DNA of 64,000 nucleotides from Aliterella atlantica CENA595 (GCF_000952155.1 NZ_JYON01000003.1:1-64000); one strand, 5' to 3'. Shown: positions 17,641 to 27,499, counted from the stretch's first letter. Notes: generated by a model not told the origin, from the sequence alone. Numbers and translations are program-made.

Positions 17641-18420
17641 TTAAATTCCCGAACCATCAAAAAACTGCTGAATTGCCTTATCTCTAATCTGACAACTTGA
17701 AGCAATTTTGTCCGAAACATCTTTTGCCTGCAAAATCACAGCGTGAGAAGATGACTGTTGCTGCTGGAGATTTTCCACGTGTTGTTCTAACATTTCAATC
17801 CGATCCAACAAAGCACGAATCACTTCCGCTTCCGAATCTGGCAAACTGCCGTGTTCTAGCGGATCTACCCTTACGCCAGAACGATAAATAATTCTTCCTG
17901 GTACGCCTACAACTGTGCAATTAGATGGTACATCTCGTAGCACCACCGAACCCGCACCAATTCTGACATTACTGCCAACTTCAATATTACCTAGTACCTT
18001 AGCGCCAGCACCAACGACAACGTTATTACCTAATGTGGGGTGACGCTTCCCGCTTTGTTTTCCCGTACCGCCAAGGGTAACGCCTTGATAAAGTAGCACG
18101 TAGTCACCAACGATCGCTGTTTCCCCAATTACAACACCCATCCCGTGATCGATGAAAAATGCTTTGCCTATAGTTGCGCCAGGGTGAATCTCAATTCCAG
18201 TGACGAATCTGGCGATAAATGAGATAAAGCGCGGGATAAAGGGGATACCAAGGCGATAGAGAAAGTGAGCTACACGGTGCAACAAAATTGCTTGCAAACC
18301 AGGATAGAAAAATAATACTTCTAACCAGTTACGCGCAGCAGGGTCGCGCTCAAAGATAATGCGAAAATCAGCTTGCAGTGTTGATAGCACGCTACTATAC
18401 CCACCTTGGGTAAAACACAT
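17641..18420 (-). CDS. cysE: Serine O-acetyltransferase
   Basis: CysE transfers an acetyl group from acetyl-CoA to L-serine, giving O-acetylserine for cysteine synthesis. The 259-residue protein has the N-terminal helical domain ([27 protein letters not shown]) and then the left-handed beta-helix of hexapeptide repeats. Catalytic-region motifs include [11 protein letters not shown] and [10 protein letters not shown] (His92), followed by [11 protein letters not shown]. The C-terminal tail is long, with a Gln-rich coiled coil ([10 protein letters not shown]), an extension seen in several cyanobacterial enzymes. The ATG at 18420 is the only good start. It converges with the toxin pseudogene. Confidence 0.95.
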   Translation of the reverse strand: MCFTQGGYSSVLSTLQADFRIIFERDPAARNWLEVLFFYPGLQAILLHRVAHFLYRLGIPFIPRFISFIARFVTGIEIHPGATIGKAFFIDHGMGVVIGETAIVGDYVLLYQGVTLGGTGKQSGKRHPTLGNNVVVGAGAKVLGNIEVGSNVRIGAGSVVLRDVPSNCTVVGVPGRIIYRSGVRVDPLEHGSLPDSEAEVIRALLDRIEMLEQHVENLQQQQSSSHAVILQAKDVSDKIASSCQIRDKAIQQFFDGSGI

Positions 18421-18445
18421 TATTTTTTATTTTAGCGCTCAATTG

Positions 18446-18937
18446 CTACTCTGTTACAGAGAGAGTGTATTTATGCTTTTCACCAGCATTAATCGTACCT
18501 ACCCAAACGCGATAAGTCCCAGATTGCCACTTTGTGCCTTCCACACTAGCATCTTTGCTGTTGCCGCTATCATCGCCGCAAGCAACTATATTGTCTTTTG
18601 GTCCTTGAATGACTAAGGTAGTGTCATTTCCGCCGCTGTCTACTTGCACTTTTAAGCGCGTAAAGTCTCTTTCCAGCTTGATAATATGGTCGGGATTGGT
18701 ATCGCCAAAGCCGATGCAAGAATTATTATTGCGATCGCGGTTAGAAATAGTAGATAAGGAATAAGAACCGCCTGTATAGCCTGTAACTCTACCTGCTGAC
18801 GATGCAAAGCCAGGCGCTAATGATACAGAACCAAAATTAGGTTTTTGTGCAGCTACAGGTATGGCGATAATTACACTTGCTATTGCCAACAAATAGCTGC
18901 TTTTAAATTTAGTTAAGGGGCGAATAAGTTTTAGCAT
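18446..18937 (-). CDS. Secreted hypothetical protein with C-terminal beta domain
   Basis: A 163-residue protein with a Sec signal peptide (hydrophobic core about 13-27, likely cut after VAAQ or nearby), a Gly/Ser-rich stretch (residues about 35-65) and a beta-rich end (RLKVQVDSGGNDTTLVIQGP, then SGTYRVWVGTINAGEKHKYTLSV). The end resembles a PPC-like bacterial domain, and two cysteines could form a disulfide. It should be periplasmic or exported. I do not know its function. It stands upstream of cysE on the same strand with a 25-base gap. Confidence 0.7.
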   Translation of the reverse strand: MLKLIRPLTKFKSSYLLAIASVIIAIPVAAQKPNFGSVSLAPGFASSAGRVTGYTGGSYSLSTISNRDRNNNSCIGFGDTNPDHIIKLERDFTRLKVQVDSGGNDTTLVIQGPKDNIVACGDDSGNSKDASVEGTKWQSGTYRVWVGTINAGEKHKYTLSVTE

Positions 18938-19267
18938 AGCTGTGTTGTTAATTAATAATAGATTTTTTAGCTATCTTTACTCTAGCTAAGACATACAGCC
19001 TTTAGCTTTTGGCTGTGACACACCTTTAGCTGACACACATTATTGTTTAGAAAGCAACCTTTTTTTAAAAGGTAAAGGCTAAAGGAAAATTCGTACCGCC
19101 GATTAGCTATTTATGGTAATAAATAGACGGAAATTGAACGATTGTTGTTCCTGTTTGTAAACTACAACAGAACTTGGGCAAATTTCTGAATTGTTAAAAA
19201 ATAGGACTTTTAGCTGATGTAACTTGCGATCGCGTAGGCGATGACTATCAAATAAGTCTCTTAGAAT

Positions 19268-19291
19268 AAAAAAGGCGCACGTAAGTACGCC
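19268..19291 (-). terminator. Rho-independent terminator, minus strand
   Basis: Read on the minus strand, GGCGTAC-TTAC-GTGCGCC forms a seven-pair stem (one G-T pair) followed by six T residues. It lies about 190 bases after the stop of the DUF3352 gene and would end that transcript. The rest of the 18938-19316 gap holds no convincing gene; a 63-codon minus-strand frame there ends inside AT-rich DNA and lacks family features. Confidence 0.65.
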
Positions 19292-19316
19292 CATACCCTA
19301 ACTATACTTTAGTTTC

Positions 19317-19478
19317 ATGCCTCCATTTATTTTAATTATTCTGCTACTAATCGTAGGTACTTTCTGCGTGCAAGAGTTTGTCCTACTTCCCCTAGAATTA
19401 ATTAGAAACTTTAACTTGCCAAGCAGTCTAACTATGGCTTTGCTAGTGGTAGTAATAGCTTGGTGCTTTGGAGAATAA
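19317..19478 (+). CDS. Possible 53-residue membrane peptide
   Basis: A short frame (ATG 19317, TAA 19476-19478) encodes 53 residues with two hydrophobic segments, about 4-20 (FILIILLLIVGTF) and 39-50 (TMALLVVVIAW), joined by a polar turn with RNFNLPSS. This is the shape of a small two-helix membrane protein. There is no clear Shine-Dalgarno sequence, and the frame lies antisense to the predicted 3' untranslated part of the DUF3352 transcript. I therefore treat it as a candidate only. Confidence 0.35.
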   Translation: MPPFILIILLLIVGTFCVQEFVLLPLELIRNFNLPSSLTMALLVVVIAWCFGE

Positions 19479-19482
19479 TTAT

Positions 19483-21156
19483 TTAAGAGTTGAGTTTGAA
19501 GAAAATACCGCCCTTAAGTAGATTATCTTCGTTGCCGTAACTACTAATAGTAAGCGATCGCAAGTTACTGAAAAATGGCTTACCTGCAATTTCCAGCAGC
19601 CGAATAACTGGTAATTGGCGTTCTAACATAGGCTGATTTGCCAGCCAATCTACATAAACATATCCCTCATTAGGTTGCGGAATCGCATTTACACTAGCTT
19701 TGAATTTGCCGTCGTTAACTAAAGCACCATTTTTGCTAGCTTTAAAGGCTTGTTCCATTGCGTCAATTGAAGTTGCAAAAATCTCGTAATTATCTACAGT
19801 AGTATGCAAACCTTGGACTTTTGCTGTGAGGTTAATTGCAGCTTTATCTGGATTTTTAGGATCGGCTGGAATAGTAGTTAATTGCGTCCAAGCTGAGGTT
19901 TTTTGCTCTTGTAAAGGTAGGGGTGTAATGCTAAGTCCTTTGGTAGACGCGATCGCATCTAACTGACTAATTCCTTGTTCTGCGGTGGGTGACTTTTCGA
20001 CGACAAAAATCCAATCGTTGTTAGGTAACATTCCTAAAGCATATTCGCCCTGTACCCAACTAAATACGTCAGATTGCAAGTCAAGTCCCCAACGTTGTTG
20101 GATCTCAGTTACAGGTTGTTTGATTAAGTTAGATACAGACAGCGCTGGCGAAACTTGCTGCCACAATTGCTGCAAATTACTATTTTCCAACTTACTCAAA
20201 TCGCTACCAACAATTGCTAATCTTACACTTGCAGGTAAATATTGCAACGTCTTAGGGCTTTGCGGTAATGCAGGCGGGGAAGGCAAAATTTCTTTTTCTG
20301 GTGCTGCGACAAGGGTAGTTTCAGCGAATATCCCTTGACGATTTAGTTCTAAAGCTACAATTTGGCTTTCATAGGTTTGTGGCGGTGGTTCTAATTCCTT
20401 CCAACCAGACAAACTAGGATAATTGAGAAAAGCTAAACCAATTTTCTGGGCGGGTAATTGCGTCAGCGCTTGCTGGTACTTGCTAGAACTACCCAAATTG
20501 AGTTCTGGCGCTTGAACGTTGGTAATTGCTTCCTTGAGAACTTGGGGATGATTGGCAAATAAAACAAAGCTATCGCCAACTACTGCACCAGAAAGGGTTG
20601 TTTTTGCAGTGCTATTTGACGATTTTAGTTGGGGACGTGGGTTTTCGCCAATTAGTTTTATGCCGTTGTACTGTTCTATTGTTAATTCTGTACCTGCGAT
20701 CGCCCGTTTGGTAAATAATAACTCCAAAAACTCGCGGCTTTTTTGAGCGTCTTTAGTTGCTACTGCCATTAAATACCCTGGCTGTTGCCCATTTTTAGCA
20801 TCGCGGTCAATATCTAGGGTAGTTACAGCAGCAGTAATTTCATCGCCTACCCAAGGCTTGACATCGCGATCGTAGTCGAGGCTAGTGTTAGCAAGTACGC
20901 TGGTTTTTAATTGATTTAGTTCGCTGCGCGTTTTGCGTCTGTCTTGAGGGCTAGCTAGTACCTGCGCCAATTTATCTAAGTTTTCTGGATTTACTAGCAT
21001 CGATACCATTAAAGGCGCTTGTTTGGAGACAAATATCGCCGCTTCTGGAGTTTTTTGGCTACCACCCAGCAAATTGTTGCTGGTACAACCGCTGATGCTA
21101 GTTAGCAAAAAGATTATAGTTGCTGCGATCGCAGCATAAAATGACCTTTGATTCAT
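19483..21156 (-). CDS. DUF3352 lipoprotein
   Basis: The 557-residue protein begins with a lipoprotein signal: hydrophobic core IAATIIFLLTSI and lipobox SGC at about residue 24. The mature part fits DUF3352, a cyanobacterial family of unknown function: FVSKQAPLMVSMLVNPENL, WVGDEITAAVTTLD and repeated strand-helix units. It would be anchored on the outer face of a membrane. The gene is divergent from the rhodanese gene, with 133 bases between them for promoters, and a terminator follows it at 19268-19291. Confidence 0.85.
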   Translation of the reverse strand: MNQRSFYAAIAATIIFLLTSISGCTSNNLLGGSQKTPEAAIFVSKQAPLMVSMLVNPENLDKLAQVLASPQDRRKTRSELNQLKTSVLANTSLDYDRDVKPWVGDEITAAVTTLDIDRDAKNGQQPGYLMAVATKDAQKSREFLELLFTKRAIAGTELTIEQYNGIKLIGENPRPQLKSSNSTAKTTLSGAVVGDSFVLFANHPQVLKEAITNVQAPELNLGSSSKYQQALTQLPAQKIGLAFLNYPSLSGWKELEPPPQTYESQIVALELNRQGIFAETTLVAAPEKEILPSPPALPQSPKTLQYLPASVRLAIVGSDLSKLENSNLQQLWQQVSPALSVSNLIKQPVTEIQQRWGLDLQSDVFSWVQGEYALGMLPNNDWIFVVEKSPTAEQGISQLDAIASTKGLSITPLPLQEQKTSAWTQLTTIPADPKNPDKAAINLTAKVQGLHTTVDNYEIFATSIDAMEQAFKASKNGALVNDGKFKASVNAIPQPNEGYVYVDWLANQPMLERQLPVIRLLEIAGKPFFSNLRSLTISSYGNEDNLLKGGIFFKLNS

Positions 21157-21289
21157 AATTAATTTACACAGGTCGCCGTTCTAACGATTTATCTTGACAA
21201 CAAACCAACACTATACAATCCCATATAAGAGAGATATAGCAGCCTCCAGGAACGCTAAACCTTAAGTCCATTATCCCAGTAATAGGAAA

Positions 21290-21646
21290 ATGTCAGCCCA
21301 ATACCAACCGATCGCTCAAATTAGTGTCGAAGAACTTGCCCAACGTCTCAATGATGGGGATACCGAAAGCTTACAGCTTATTGACGTGCGGGAAATACCG
21401 GAAGCTGCGATCGCTCATCTTCCTGGTTTCGATATTCTACCTTTAAGTCAGTTCGACCAATGGGCAGCCCAAATCCAAACTCGTTTCGACCCTCATGCCG
21501 AAACATTAGTCCTTTGCCATCACGGTATTCGTTCCGCCCAAATGTGTCAATGGTTAAGCTTGCAAGGTTTTACTAATGTAAAAAATATTACTGGTGGCAT
21601 CGCTGCTTACGCAGAGCGCGTAGATGATAGTATTGCTCAGTATTAG
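21290..21646 (+). CDS. Single-domain rhodanese
   Basis: A 118-residue rhodanese-like sulfurtransferase. The domain covers nearly the whole protein: ISVEELAQRL at the start, LIDVREIPE (about 30-38), and the active-site loop LCHHGIRS with Cys76 as the persulfide carrier, then GGIAAYAE near the end. The six-residue loop size is typical of rhodanese/GlpE-like enzymes rather than phosphatases. The partner is unknown; hrcA follows 121-127 bases downstream on the same strand. Confidence 0.9.
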   Translation: MSAQYQPIAQISVEELAQRLNDGDTESLQLIDVREIPEAAIAHLPGFDILPLSQFDQWAAQIQTRFDPHAETLVLCHHGIRSAQMCQWLSLQGFTNVKNITGGIAAYAERVDDSIAQY

Positions 21647-21773
21647 CAGAATAGGTAATAAGTCACTACCAATATAGATAAGTTATTTGTTATCTTGTAT
21701 AAATAAATTCAAATCATTCGTGAATTTATATGCAAAATCTTTAAATTAGATTGTGCTGTACTTTTAATTGACT

Positions 21774-22838
21774 ATGCAAGTTCAGCTTACTAACAGACAA
21801 CAACACATACTTTGGGCAACGGTACGCCACTACATTGCTACCGCCGAACCTGTGGGTTCTAAAGCTTTAGTAGAAGAATACAAATTGCGTGTCAGCCCTG
21901 CAACGATTAGAAACGCTATGGGCGTATTAGAGAAAGCTGGCTTACTCTATCAACCCCACACGTCAGCAGGTAGAGTTCCGTCTGATTCTGGCTACCGCAT
22001 TTATGTCAACGATCTAATTAGTCCTTCTGACGTATCAACGCGCCAAGTAGAACAAGTCTTACACGATTTGCGGAAATGGGAAGATTGGAGTTTGGAAGCT
22101 TTGTTGCATGGCGCAGCCCAAATTTTGGCAACAGTTAGCGGCTGCATTACTCTCATTACTATGCCGCAAACTAATACAACTACTTTGCGTCACCTGCAAC
22201 TGGTACTGGTAGATCCAGGAAGGGTGATGGTAATTGTCGTTACCGATGACTACGAGACGCAATCGGCGTTGATGCAATTACCCTCTGTTGAGGATACTCA
22301 GCCCGATCCAGAAGTAGTAGAACGAGAGTTGCAAATTCTGTCTAACTTTCTAAATAGCCAACTGCGCGGGCGGAGTTTGGCAGAATTAGCCGTACTAGAT
22401 TGGACGCAATTGGATCGAGAGTTTCAAAGTTACGGCGATTTTTTAAAAAGCTTTTTGGCAGATTTGACTCGGCGTAACAAGCCAACGGCTACTACGCAAA
22501 TTATGGTGCGCGGTGTGTCGGAAGTATTGCGCCAACCAGAATTTTCTCAGTTGCAGCAGGTACAGACGATTATTCACTTATTGGAAGAAGAACAAGACCA
22601 ACTTTTGCCTCTGATTTTTGAGGAACCAGAAGTAGGTAAGCGACGAGTAACGATTAGAATAGGCTCAGAGAACCCCTTAGAACCTATCCGTAGTTGTACT
22701 TTGATTTCGTCTACCTATCGTCGGGGTGCTGTTCCTGTAGGGAGTGTGGGAGTATTGGGACCTACGCGGATGGATTATGAAACGGCGATCGCAGTAGTTG
22801 AAGCGGCGGCTGATTACTTATCGCAAGCTTTAAGTTAA
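21774..22838 (+). CDS. hrcA: Heat-inducible transcription repressor HrcA
   Basis: HrcA represses chaperonin genes by binding CIRCE operators. The N-terminal winged helix is clear ([28 protein letters not shown], then [19 protein letters not shown] and [16 protein letters not shown]). The C-terminal part has the GAF-like core and the conserved [17 protein letters not shown]. The frame is open from a TTG at 21768, but ATG 21774, two codons in, is the better start; neither has a strong ribosome binding site. I see no CIRCE inverted repeat (TTAGCACTC-N9-GAGTGCTAA) in the 127 bases upstream, so autoregulation is not supported here. Confidence 0.93.
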   Translation: MQVQLTNRQQHILWATVRHYIATAEPVGSKALVEEYKLRVSPATIRNAMGVLEKAGLLYQPHTSAGRVPSDSGYRIYVNDLISPSDVSTRQVEQVLHDLRKWEDWSLEALLHGAAQILATVSGCITLITMPQTNTTTLRHLQLVLVDPGRVMVIVVTDDYETQSALMQLPSVEDTQPDPEVVERELQILSNFLNSQLRGRSLAELAVLDWTQLDREFQSYGDFLKSFLADLTRRNKPTATTQIMVRGVSEVLRQPEFSQLQQVQTIIHLLEEEQDQLLPLIFEEPEVGKRRVTIRIGSENPLEPIRSCTLISSTYRRGAVPVGSVGVLGPTRMDYETAIAVVEAAADYLSQALS

Positions 22839-22972
22839 TCGAGCGTTTGCAGTTATTAGAAATTATATCTATAAACATAAGTCAATACACAGATAGACTA
22901 ATTTGTTACCAGCTGCGAATTATAAAATAAGTTAGCCCATTTGATTTATTAATTTCAAAAATAATAGTAGGC

Positions 22973-23644
22973 ATGATTAAAAAAATTGGATTTATAGTTT
23001 TGTGGCTGGGATTTGTTACTTATGCTTTCTTTCTATCACCCCCAGAGCAACCAGGTACATTTGAATTAATTAAAAATCTATCTACTGGGAGATGGGAAGG
23101 CATTAATCCTTTAATAGTGTCTTTATTCAATATTATGGGCGTGTTCCCCATGATATATAGCTGTGTATTATTTATTGATGGTAGAGCGCAAAAAATATCT
23201 GCTGCACCTTTTGCTTTAGTATCTTTTGGCGTTGGAGCTTTTGCAATTTTACCTTACTTATTTTTGCGAGAACCGAATGCAGAGTTTCCTGGACAAAAAA
23301 ATTGGTTAATTAAGATATTAGATTCTCGCCTAACTGGAGTATTACTGTTTATTGGAGCAGCAATTTTAGTTAGTTATGGCTTAGTAAATGGTAATTGGGG
23401 AGATTTTGCCCAGCAGTGGCAAACTAACCGTTTTATTCACGTTATGAGTTTAGATTTTTGCTTGCTTTGTTTATTGTTTCCTGCACTTTTGGGGGATGAT
23501 ATGGCGCGTCGAGGGATACAGAATCAAGCGTTATTTTGGACGGCAGCATTAATACCGCTTTTTGGTGCTTTGTTTTATTTGTGCGTGCGATCGCCTCTAC
23601 CAGAAAAAAACCAAATATCCACCCCACAACCAGCATCTACATAA
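22973..23644 (+). CDS. Integral membrane protein of unknown function, tandem copy 1
   Basis: A 223-residue protein with about five or six hydrophobic helices (about 5-22, 45-68, 75-95, 118-137, 152-172 and 185-205). Fixed points shared with the next gene are LWLGFVTYAFFLSPP, LREPNAEFPGQKNWL, NGNWGDFAQQWQTNRFIHVMSL and LLGDDMARRG. I recognise the pattern as a cyanobacterial membrane family without known role. It and the downstream paralogue are separated by 67 bases and probably arose by duplication. Confidence 0.75.
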   Translation: MIKKIGFIVLWLGFVTYAFFLSPPEQPGTFELIKNLSTGRWEGINPLIVSLFNIMGVFPMIYSCVLFIDGRAQKISAAPFALVSFGVGAFAILPYLFLREPNAEFPGQKNWLIKILDSRLTGVLLFIGAAILVSYGLVNGNWGDFAQQWQTNRFIHVMSLDFCLLCLLFPALLGDDMARRGIQNQALFWTAALIPLFGALFYLCVRSPLPEKNQISTPQPAST

Positions 23645-23711
23645 TTAGTCTGACGTTGTTTGAGTAGGTTCTTCGCTTTAATTGCAGTAGCCTACTTACA
23701 CTCTCAAATTT

Positions 23712-24362
23712 ATGCTCAGAAAATTTGCTCTATGGTCAATATGGGTAGGATTTATTGCCTATATCTTACTGCTATCTCCACCGCTCCACTTACCAGAAAC
23801 GATCGCTTTACTGGTAAAGATATTAACTTTCCAGTGGGGAGATGTTAACGCAGTTATTCTCTCTTTATTTTCTTTAATTGGCGTGTGGATCGGGATATAC
23901 AGTTGTCTGCTGTTTTTTGATGGCAGAATGCAAAAAATACCCTTTTGGGCTTTTGCTGTAGCTTCATTAGGATCGGGAGTAATTGGCTTAATCCCTTATT
24001 TGGCGCTGCGCGAGGCAAATCAGGAGTTTAGGGGGGAAAAAAATAGCTTTCTCCGACTGCTAGATGCTCGCTCTACGGGTATAGCTATCACCTTATTTAC
24101 GATCGCAGTAGTAGTTTATGGCATATTCGCTGGAAACTGGGCAGACTATATCCAGCAATTTCAAAGCGATCGCTTTATTCACGGTATGAGTTTAGCATTC
24201 TGCTTATTTGGCTTATTATTCCCTACTGTGCTGGGCGATGATATGGCGCGTCGCGGTTGGCTAAGTAACTCGCAACTATTTTGGATAATCGCCTTGATAC
24301 CGCTGTTTGGACCTTTATTTTATCTGTGCATTCGTCCTACTTTGCGTGCGGATACGGCGTAA
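23712..24362 (+). CDS. Integral membrane protein of unknown function, tandem copy 2
   Basis: A 216-residue paralogue of the preceding gene with the same helix layout and matching landmarks: LWSIWVGFIAYILLLSPP at the start, LREANQEFRGEKNS in the middle, GNWADYIQQFQSDRFIHGMSL and VLGDDMARRG near the end. The conserved acidic-arginine motif GDDMARRG in both copies, at a helix end, is the most likely functional site. It is 28 bases upstream of the ABC exporter gene and may be co-transcribed with it. Confidence 0.75.
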   Translation: MLRKFALWSIWVGFIAYILLLSPPLHLPETIALLVKILTFQWGDVNAVILSLFSLIGVWIGIYSCLLFFDGRMQKIPFWAFAVASLGSGVIGLIPYLALREANQEFRGEKNSFLRLLDARSTGIAITLFTIAVVVYGIFAGNWADYIQQFQSDRFIHGMSLAFCLFGLLFPTVLGDDMARRGWLSNSQLFWIIALIPLFGPLFYLCIRPTLRADTA

Positions 24363-24390
24363 ACAGCGATCGCTTTAGTACCTGTGTACT

Positions 24391-26265
24391 ATGAATATAG
24401 GTAGATTGAGGAAATGCGTAAAAGTGACCAGTCAAAATAAACGAAATATTGCAAGCGTAATTAGGCAAAGCCTGCGTTCGGTATTTGCAGTATTTCAGTA
24501 TAGTGGGAGGGCGGTAGGATTGGTGTGGGACACCAGCCGCACTCTTACAGTAGTCTTAGCAATTTTGACAATACTTGCAGGTTTATTGCCTGCAGCGATC
24601 GCCTACATTGGTAAATTAATTGTTGATAGTGTAGTTTTAGCTTCTCAATCTGGATTAGCAAGCGATCGCCATCGAGCTTTTCTTTACCTTGGATTAGAAG
24701 CAATTATAGTTGCCATTCTTGCAGGTAGCCAAAGAGGGTTAACTATTTCTCAGTCTTTACTGCGGGTATTACTAGGGCAAAAAGTCAACGTCTTAATTTT
24801 AGAAAAAGCTTTAACATTGGATTTAGCTCATTTTGAAGACTCCGAATTCTATGACAAAATGAGTCGGGCGCGGCGTGAAGCTTCTAGTCGTCCTTTGAGT
24901 TTAGTTAGCGGCACATTTAAGTTAGTCCAAGATACTATTTCTCTAATCACCTACGGCGGTTTGTTGCTGCAATTTTCTGGATGGGTGGTAGTAGTGCTGA
25001 TTTTGGCTGCTGTACCTGCTTTTATTGCTGAAACTAAATTTGCTGGCGTAGCTTTTCGCTTATTTCGTTGGCGTGCGCCAGAGACGCGAGAACAAACTTA
25101 TCTAGAAACTTTAATTGCTAGAGAAGATTTTGCTAAAGAAGTGCAGCTATATCAATTAGGTCCGATGCTGCTGCAACGCTACCGGAATATATTTAATCGC
25201 CTTTACGCCGAAGACCGCGATTTGACTCTAAAACGGGGTGTATGGGGATATTTACTAGGCTTACTTAGCACTGCTGCTTTTTACGTTGCTTATCTGTGGA
25301 TTATTACCGAAGCGATCGCCGGACGCATTTCTTTGGGCGATATGACAATGTATTTAGTCGTATTTCGCCAAGGACAAACTACTTTTGCCAGTTTCCTAAG
25401 TTCCATCGGCGGGATGTATGAAGACAACCTATATCTATCAAATCTCTACGAGTTTTTAGAACAAGATATTCCTCAACCCCAAGGTAAGCGCACGCAAGGC
25501 TTAATTCCTGGCGATGGATTGCGGTTTGAGAACGTTTCATTTACATACGCAGGTAGCTTGGAACCTGCCCTAAAAAACGTCTCGCTGCACCTAAAACCAG
25601 GGCAAAAGCTAGCTATTGTGGGGGCAAATGGTTCGGGTAAAACTACGTTAATTAAGCTGCTCACACGCTTATATACCCCTAGTAGCGGACGCATTCTCCT
25701 AGATGGGTTGGACTTGCAGGATTGGGATATGGACGCGCTGCACAAACGTATTGGGGTAATTTTTCAAAACTTCGTCCGCTACCAATTTACAGTTGGTGAA
25801 AATGTCGGCGTTGGCGACGTGCAACACTTAGATGATGCAGCAAGATGGAATGCAGCCGCCGAAAAAGGCATGGCGTTACCATTTGTGGAAAAAATGCCCG
25901 ATAAATTTCACACTCAATTAGGGCGCTGGTTTAAAGATGGACAAGAACTATCAGGCGGTGAATGGCAGAAAATAGCTTTGTCGCGGGCTTTTATGCGGAC
26001 TAAGGCTGATATTTTGGTGCTAGATGAACCCACAGCAGCAATGGATGCTGAAGCTGAAGTCCAAATATTCGATCGCTTCCGCAGCTTGGCAAAACATCAA
26101 ATGGCTATACTCATTTCTCACCGCTTTTCTACAGTGAGGATGGCAGATGCGATCGCAGTTTTAGCAGATGGCGAACTGATCGAACAAGGAACTCACCAGG
26201 AGTTATTGGCTGCTAATGGGCGTTATGCGCGGCTGTTTTCGCTGCAAGCAGCAGGATATCACTAA
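24391..26265 (+). CDS. ABC exporter, fused permease and ATPase
   Basis: A 624-residue half-transporter. Membrane helices occupy about residues 50-330; the nucleotide-binding domain has Walker A GANGSGKTT (about 410-418), signature LSGGEWQKIALSRAF, Walker B ADILVLDEPTAAMD and switch His in LISHRFSTVRMAD. The glutamate-tryptophan version of the signature (SGGEWQ) is typical of exporters near bacteriocin or polysaccharide genes. No peptidase domain is fused, and no precursor peptide gene was found nearby. It converges with a GT4 glycosyltransferase, with only four bases between the stops, so an envelope polysaccharide link is possible but weak. Confidence 0.88.
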   Translation: MNIGRLRKCVKVTSQNKRNIASVIRQSLRSVFAVFQYSGRAVGLVWDTSRTLTVVLAILTILAGLLPAAIAYIGKLIVDSVVLASQSGLASDRHRAFLYLGLEAIIVAILAGSQRGLTISQSLLRVLLGQKVNVLILEKALTLDLAHFEDSEFYDKMSRARREASSRPLSLVSGTFKLVQDTISLITYGGLLLQFSGWVVVVLILAAVPAFIAETKFAGVAFRLFRWRAPETREQTYLETLIAREDFAKEVQLYQLGPMLLQRYRNIFNRLYAEDRDLTLKRGVWGYLLGLLSTAAFYVAYLWIITEAIAGRISLGDMTMYLVVFRQGQTTFASFLSSIGGMYEDNLYLSNLYEFLEQDIPQPQGKRTQGLIPGDGLRFENVSFTYAGSLEPALKNVSLHLKPGQKLAIVGANGSGKTTLIKLLTRLYTPSSGRILLDGLDLQDWDMDALHKRIGVIFQNFVRYQFTVGENVGVGDVQHLDDAARWNAAAEKGMALPFVEKMPDKFHTQLGRWFKDGQELSGGEWQKIALSRAFMRTKADILVLDEPTAAMDAEAEVQIFDRFRSLAKHQMAILISHRFSTVRMADAIAVLADGELIEQGTHQELLAANGRYARLFSLQAAGYH

Positions 26266-26269
26266 ATAT

Positions 26270-27499
26270 TTATACTAATTGTTTAAATACCTTGACTAAT
26301 TGCTTGTTGAGTCGCTCGATATCGTGATAATTTTGGACAAATTCCCTGCCTGCTTTGCCCATTTCTCCCCAAATTCGCGGGTGTTCGATCAGATATTTCA
26401 GCTTTTGCGCTAAAGCATCTACATCTCGTTCGGGGACTAAAAACCCCGATACACCATCTTCAACTAATTCGGGAATACCACTGTGCAACGTGCTTAAGAT
26501 TGGCAAACCCATAGCCATTGCTTCCATTAAAACAACGGGTATGCCTTCTTTATCTCCTTGTCTACTTGTAACGCTGGGAGCTAAAAAGATATCTGCTGTA
26601 TCTAATATTTCCTTTACTTCTTCTTGCTGCTTCCATCCTAGTAGCTGCACTTGGCTAGCAACGTTTAGTTCGTGTACGAGTTCTTCTAGTTGAGTTTTCA
26701 ACATTCCATCGCCGACAATTTGATATCTAATGTTGGGATAGAGTTTGGCTAGCTTGGCAACAGCACGAATACCGTACTCTACACCTTTTTTTTCCACAAG
26801 TCGGGCGATCGTTACAATCCGAACTGAGTTATCTGCATGGGGAACTCGCAAAGTAAACGCAAATTTTTGACAATCTATGCCCATCCGATGCACTAAAATT
26901 TTGTTGGGAGCGCAATTTAATCTAATTAGTTGCTGTCGCCAGAGTTCGCTGATAGGTAGTGCTAAATCTAATTTTTGCAGTAAATCGTCGTAAACGCGAT
27001 CGCCAGCTTCTTGCAGGTACAAGCTAATATCTATACCATGAAAAACTGTAATTATTTTGCCGCGAATCGCACCAATGTCTTTTAATCCAGCAGCTTTTAA
27101 TCCGCTCCAACCAAAATGACAGAGCAAAATATCATAAGATGAGCCTTTCTTTAGCCAAGGTCCTACTTCATAAAGTAGCGTGAACGGTCCTAGTCGTTTA
27201 CCATGCTTAAAAACGTTTAATGCTCTAAGAGTAATACCTGGAGCTTTAAGAAAATTGGTTGCAAATAAATTAATAGCTTTGAGGATGCGCGGTAAGCGAG
27301 CTTTTGGCATTGGCACTGCGTAGTGAGTGCGTGCTAGCAGATGATATTTTTCTACATCTGGATGCACTTTAGGATCGCTTCTGCGCGTAGATGAATAAAT
27401 ATCAACCTCGTATCCTAACTCGATCAGTCCGACTATTTGGTTCAAGATGAACGTTTCGGACAAAGTTGGAAATTCGCTAACAACAAAAGCAATCTTCAT
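26270..27499 (-). CDS. Glycosyltransferase family 4 (colanic-acid type)
   Basis: A 409-residue GT-B fold glycosyltransferase. It starts KIAFVVSEFPTLSETFI, the opening typical of WcaL-like enzymes, contains ITVFHGIDIS in the first domain and IVTIARLVEKKGVEYGI at the domain switch, and ends with the donor-binding segment KEGIPVVLMEAMAMG followed by GIPELVEDG, the GT4 E-x7-E region. It would add a sugar to an exopolysaccharide or lipid-linked precursor at the cytoplasmic membrane; donor and acceptor cannot be told. No other polysaccharide gene is adjacent except possibly the convergent ABC exporter. Confidence 0.9.
   Translation of the reverse strand: MKIAFVVSEFPTLSETFILNQIVGLIELGYEVDIYSSTRRSDPKVHPDVEKYHLLARTHYAVPMPKARLPRILKAINLFATNFLKAPGITLRALNVFKHGKRLGPFTLLYEVGPWLKKGSSYDILLCHFGWSGLKAAGLKDIGAIRGKIITVFHGIDISLYLQEAGDRVYDDLLQKLDLALPISELWRQQLIRLNCAPNKILVHRMGIDCQKFAFTLRVPHADNSVRIVTIARLVEKKGVEYGIRAVAKLAKLYPNIRYQIVGDGMLKTQLEELVHELNVASQVQLLGWKQQEEVKEILDTADIFLAPSVTSRQGDKEGIPVVLMEAMAMGLPILSTLHSGIPELVEDGVSGFLVPERDVDALAQKLKYLIEHPRIWGEMGKAGREFVQNYHDIERLNKQLVKVFKQLV

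Noticed and set aside
19103..19294. 63-codon minus-strand ORF
   Set aside because: It starts within the terminator region, has no ribosome site and no recognisable features.
21647..21773. CIRCE operator upstream of hrcA
   Set aside because: No TTAGCACTC-N9-GAGTGCTAA or close variant is visible.
24391..26265. Bacteriocin/lanthipeptide export system
   Set aside because: The exporter lacks a peptidase domain, and no precursor peptide or modification enzyme gene is nearby.
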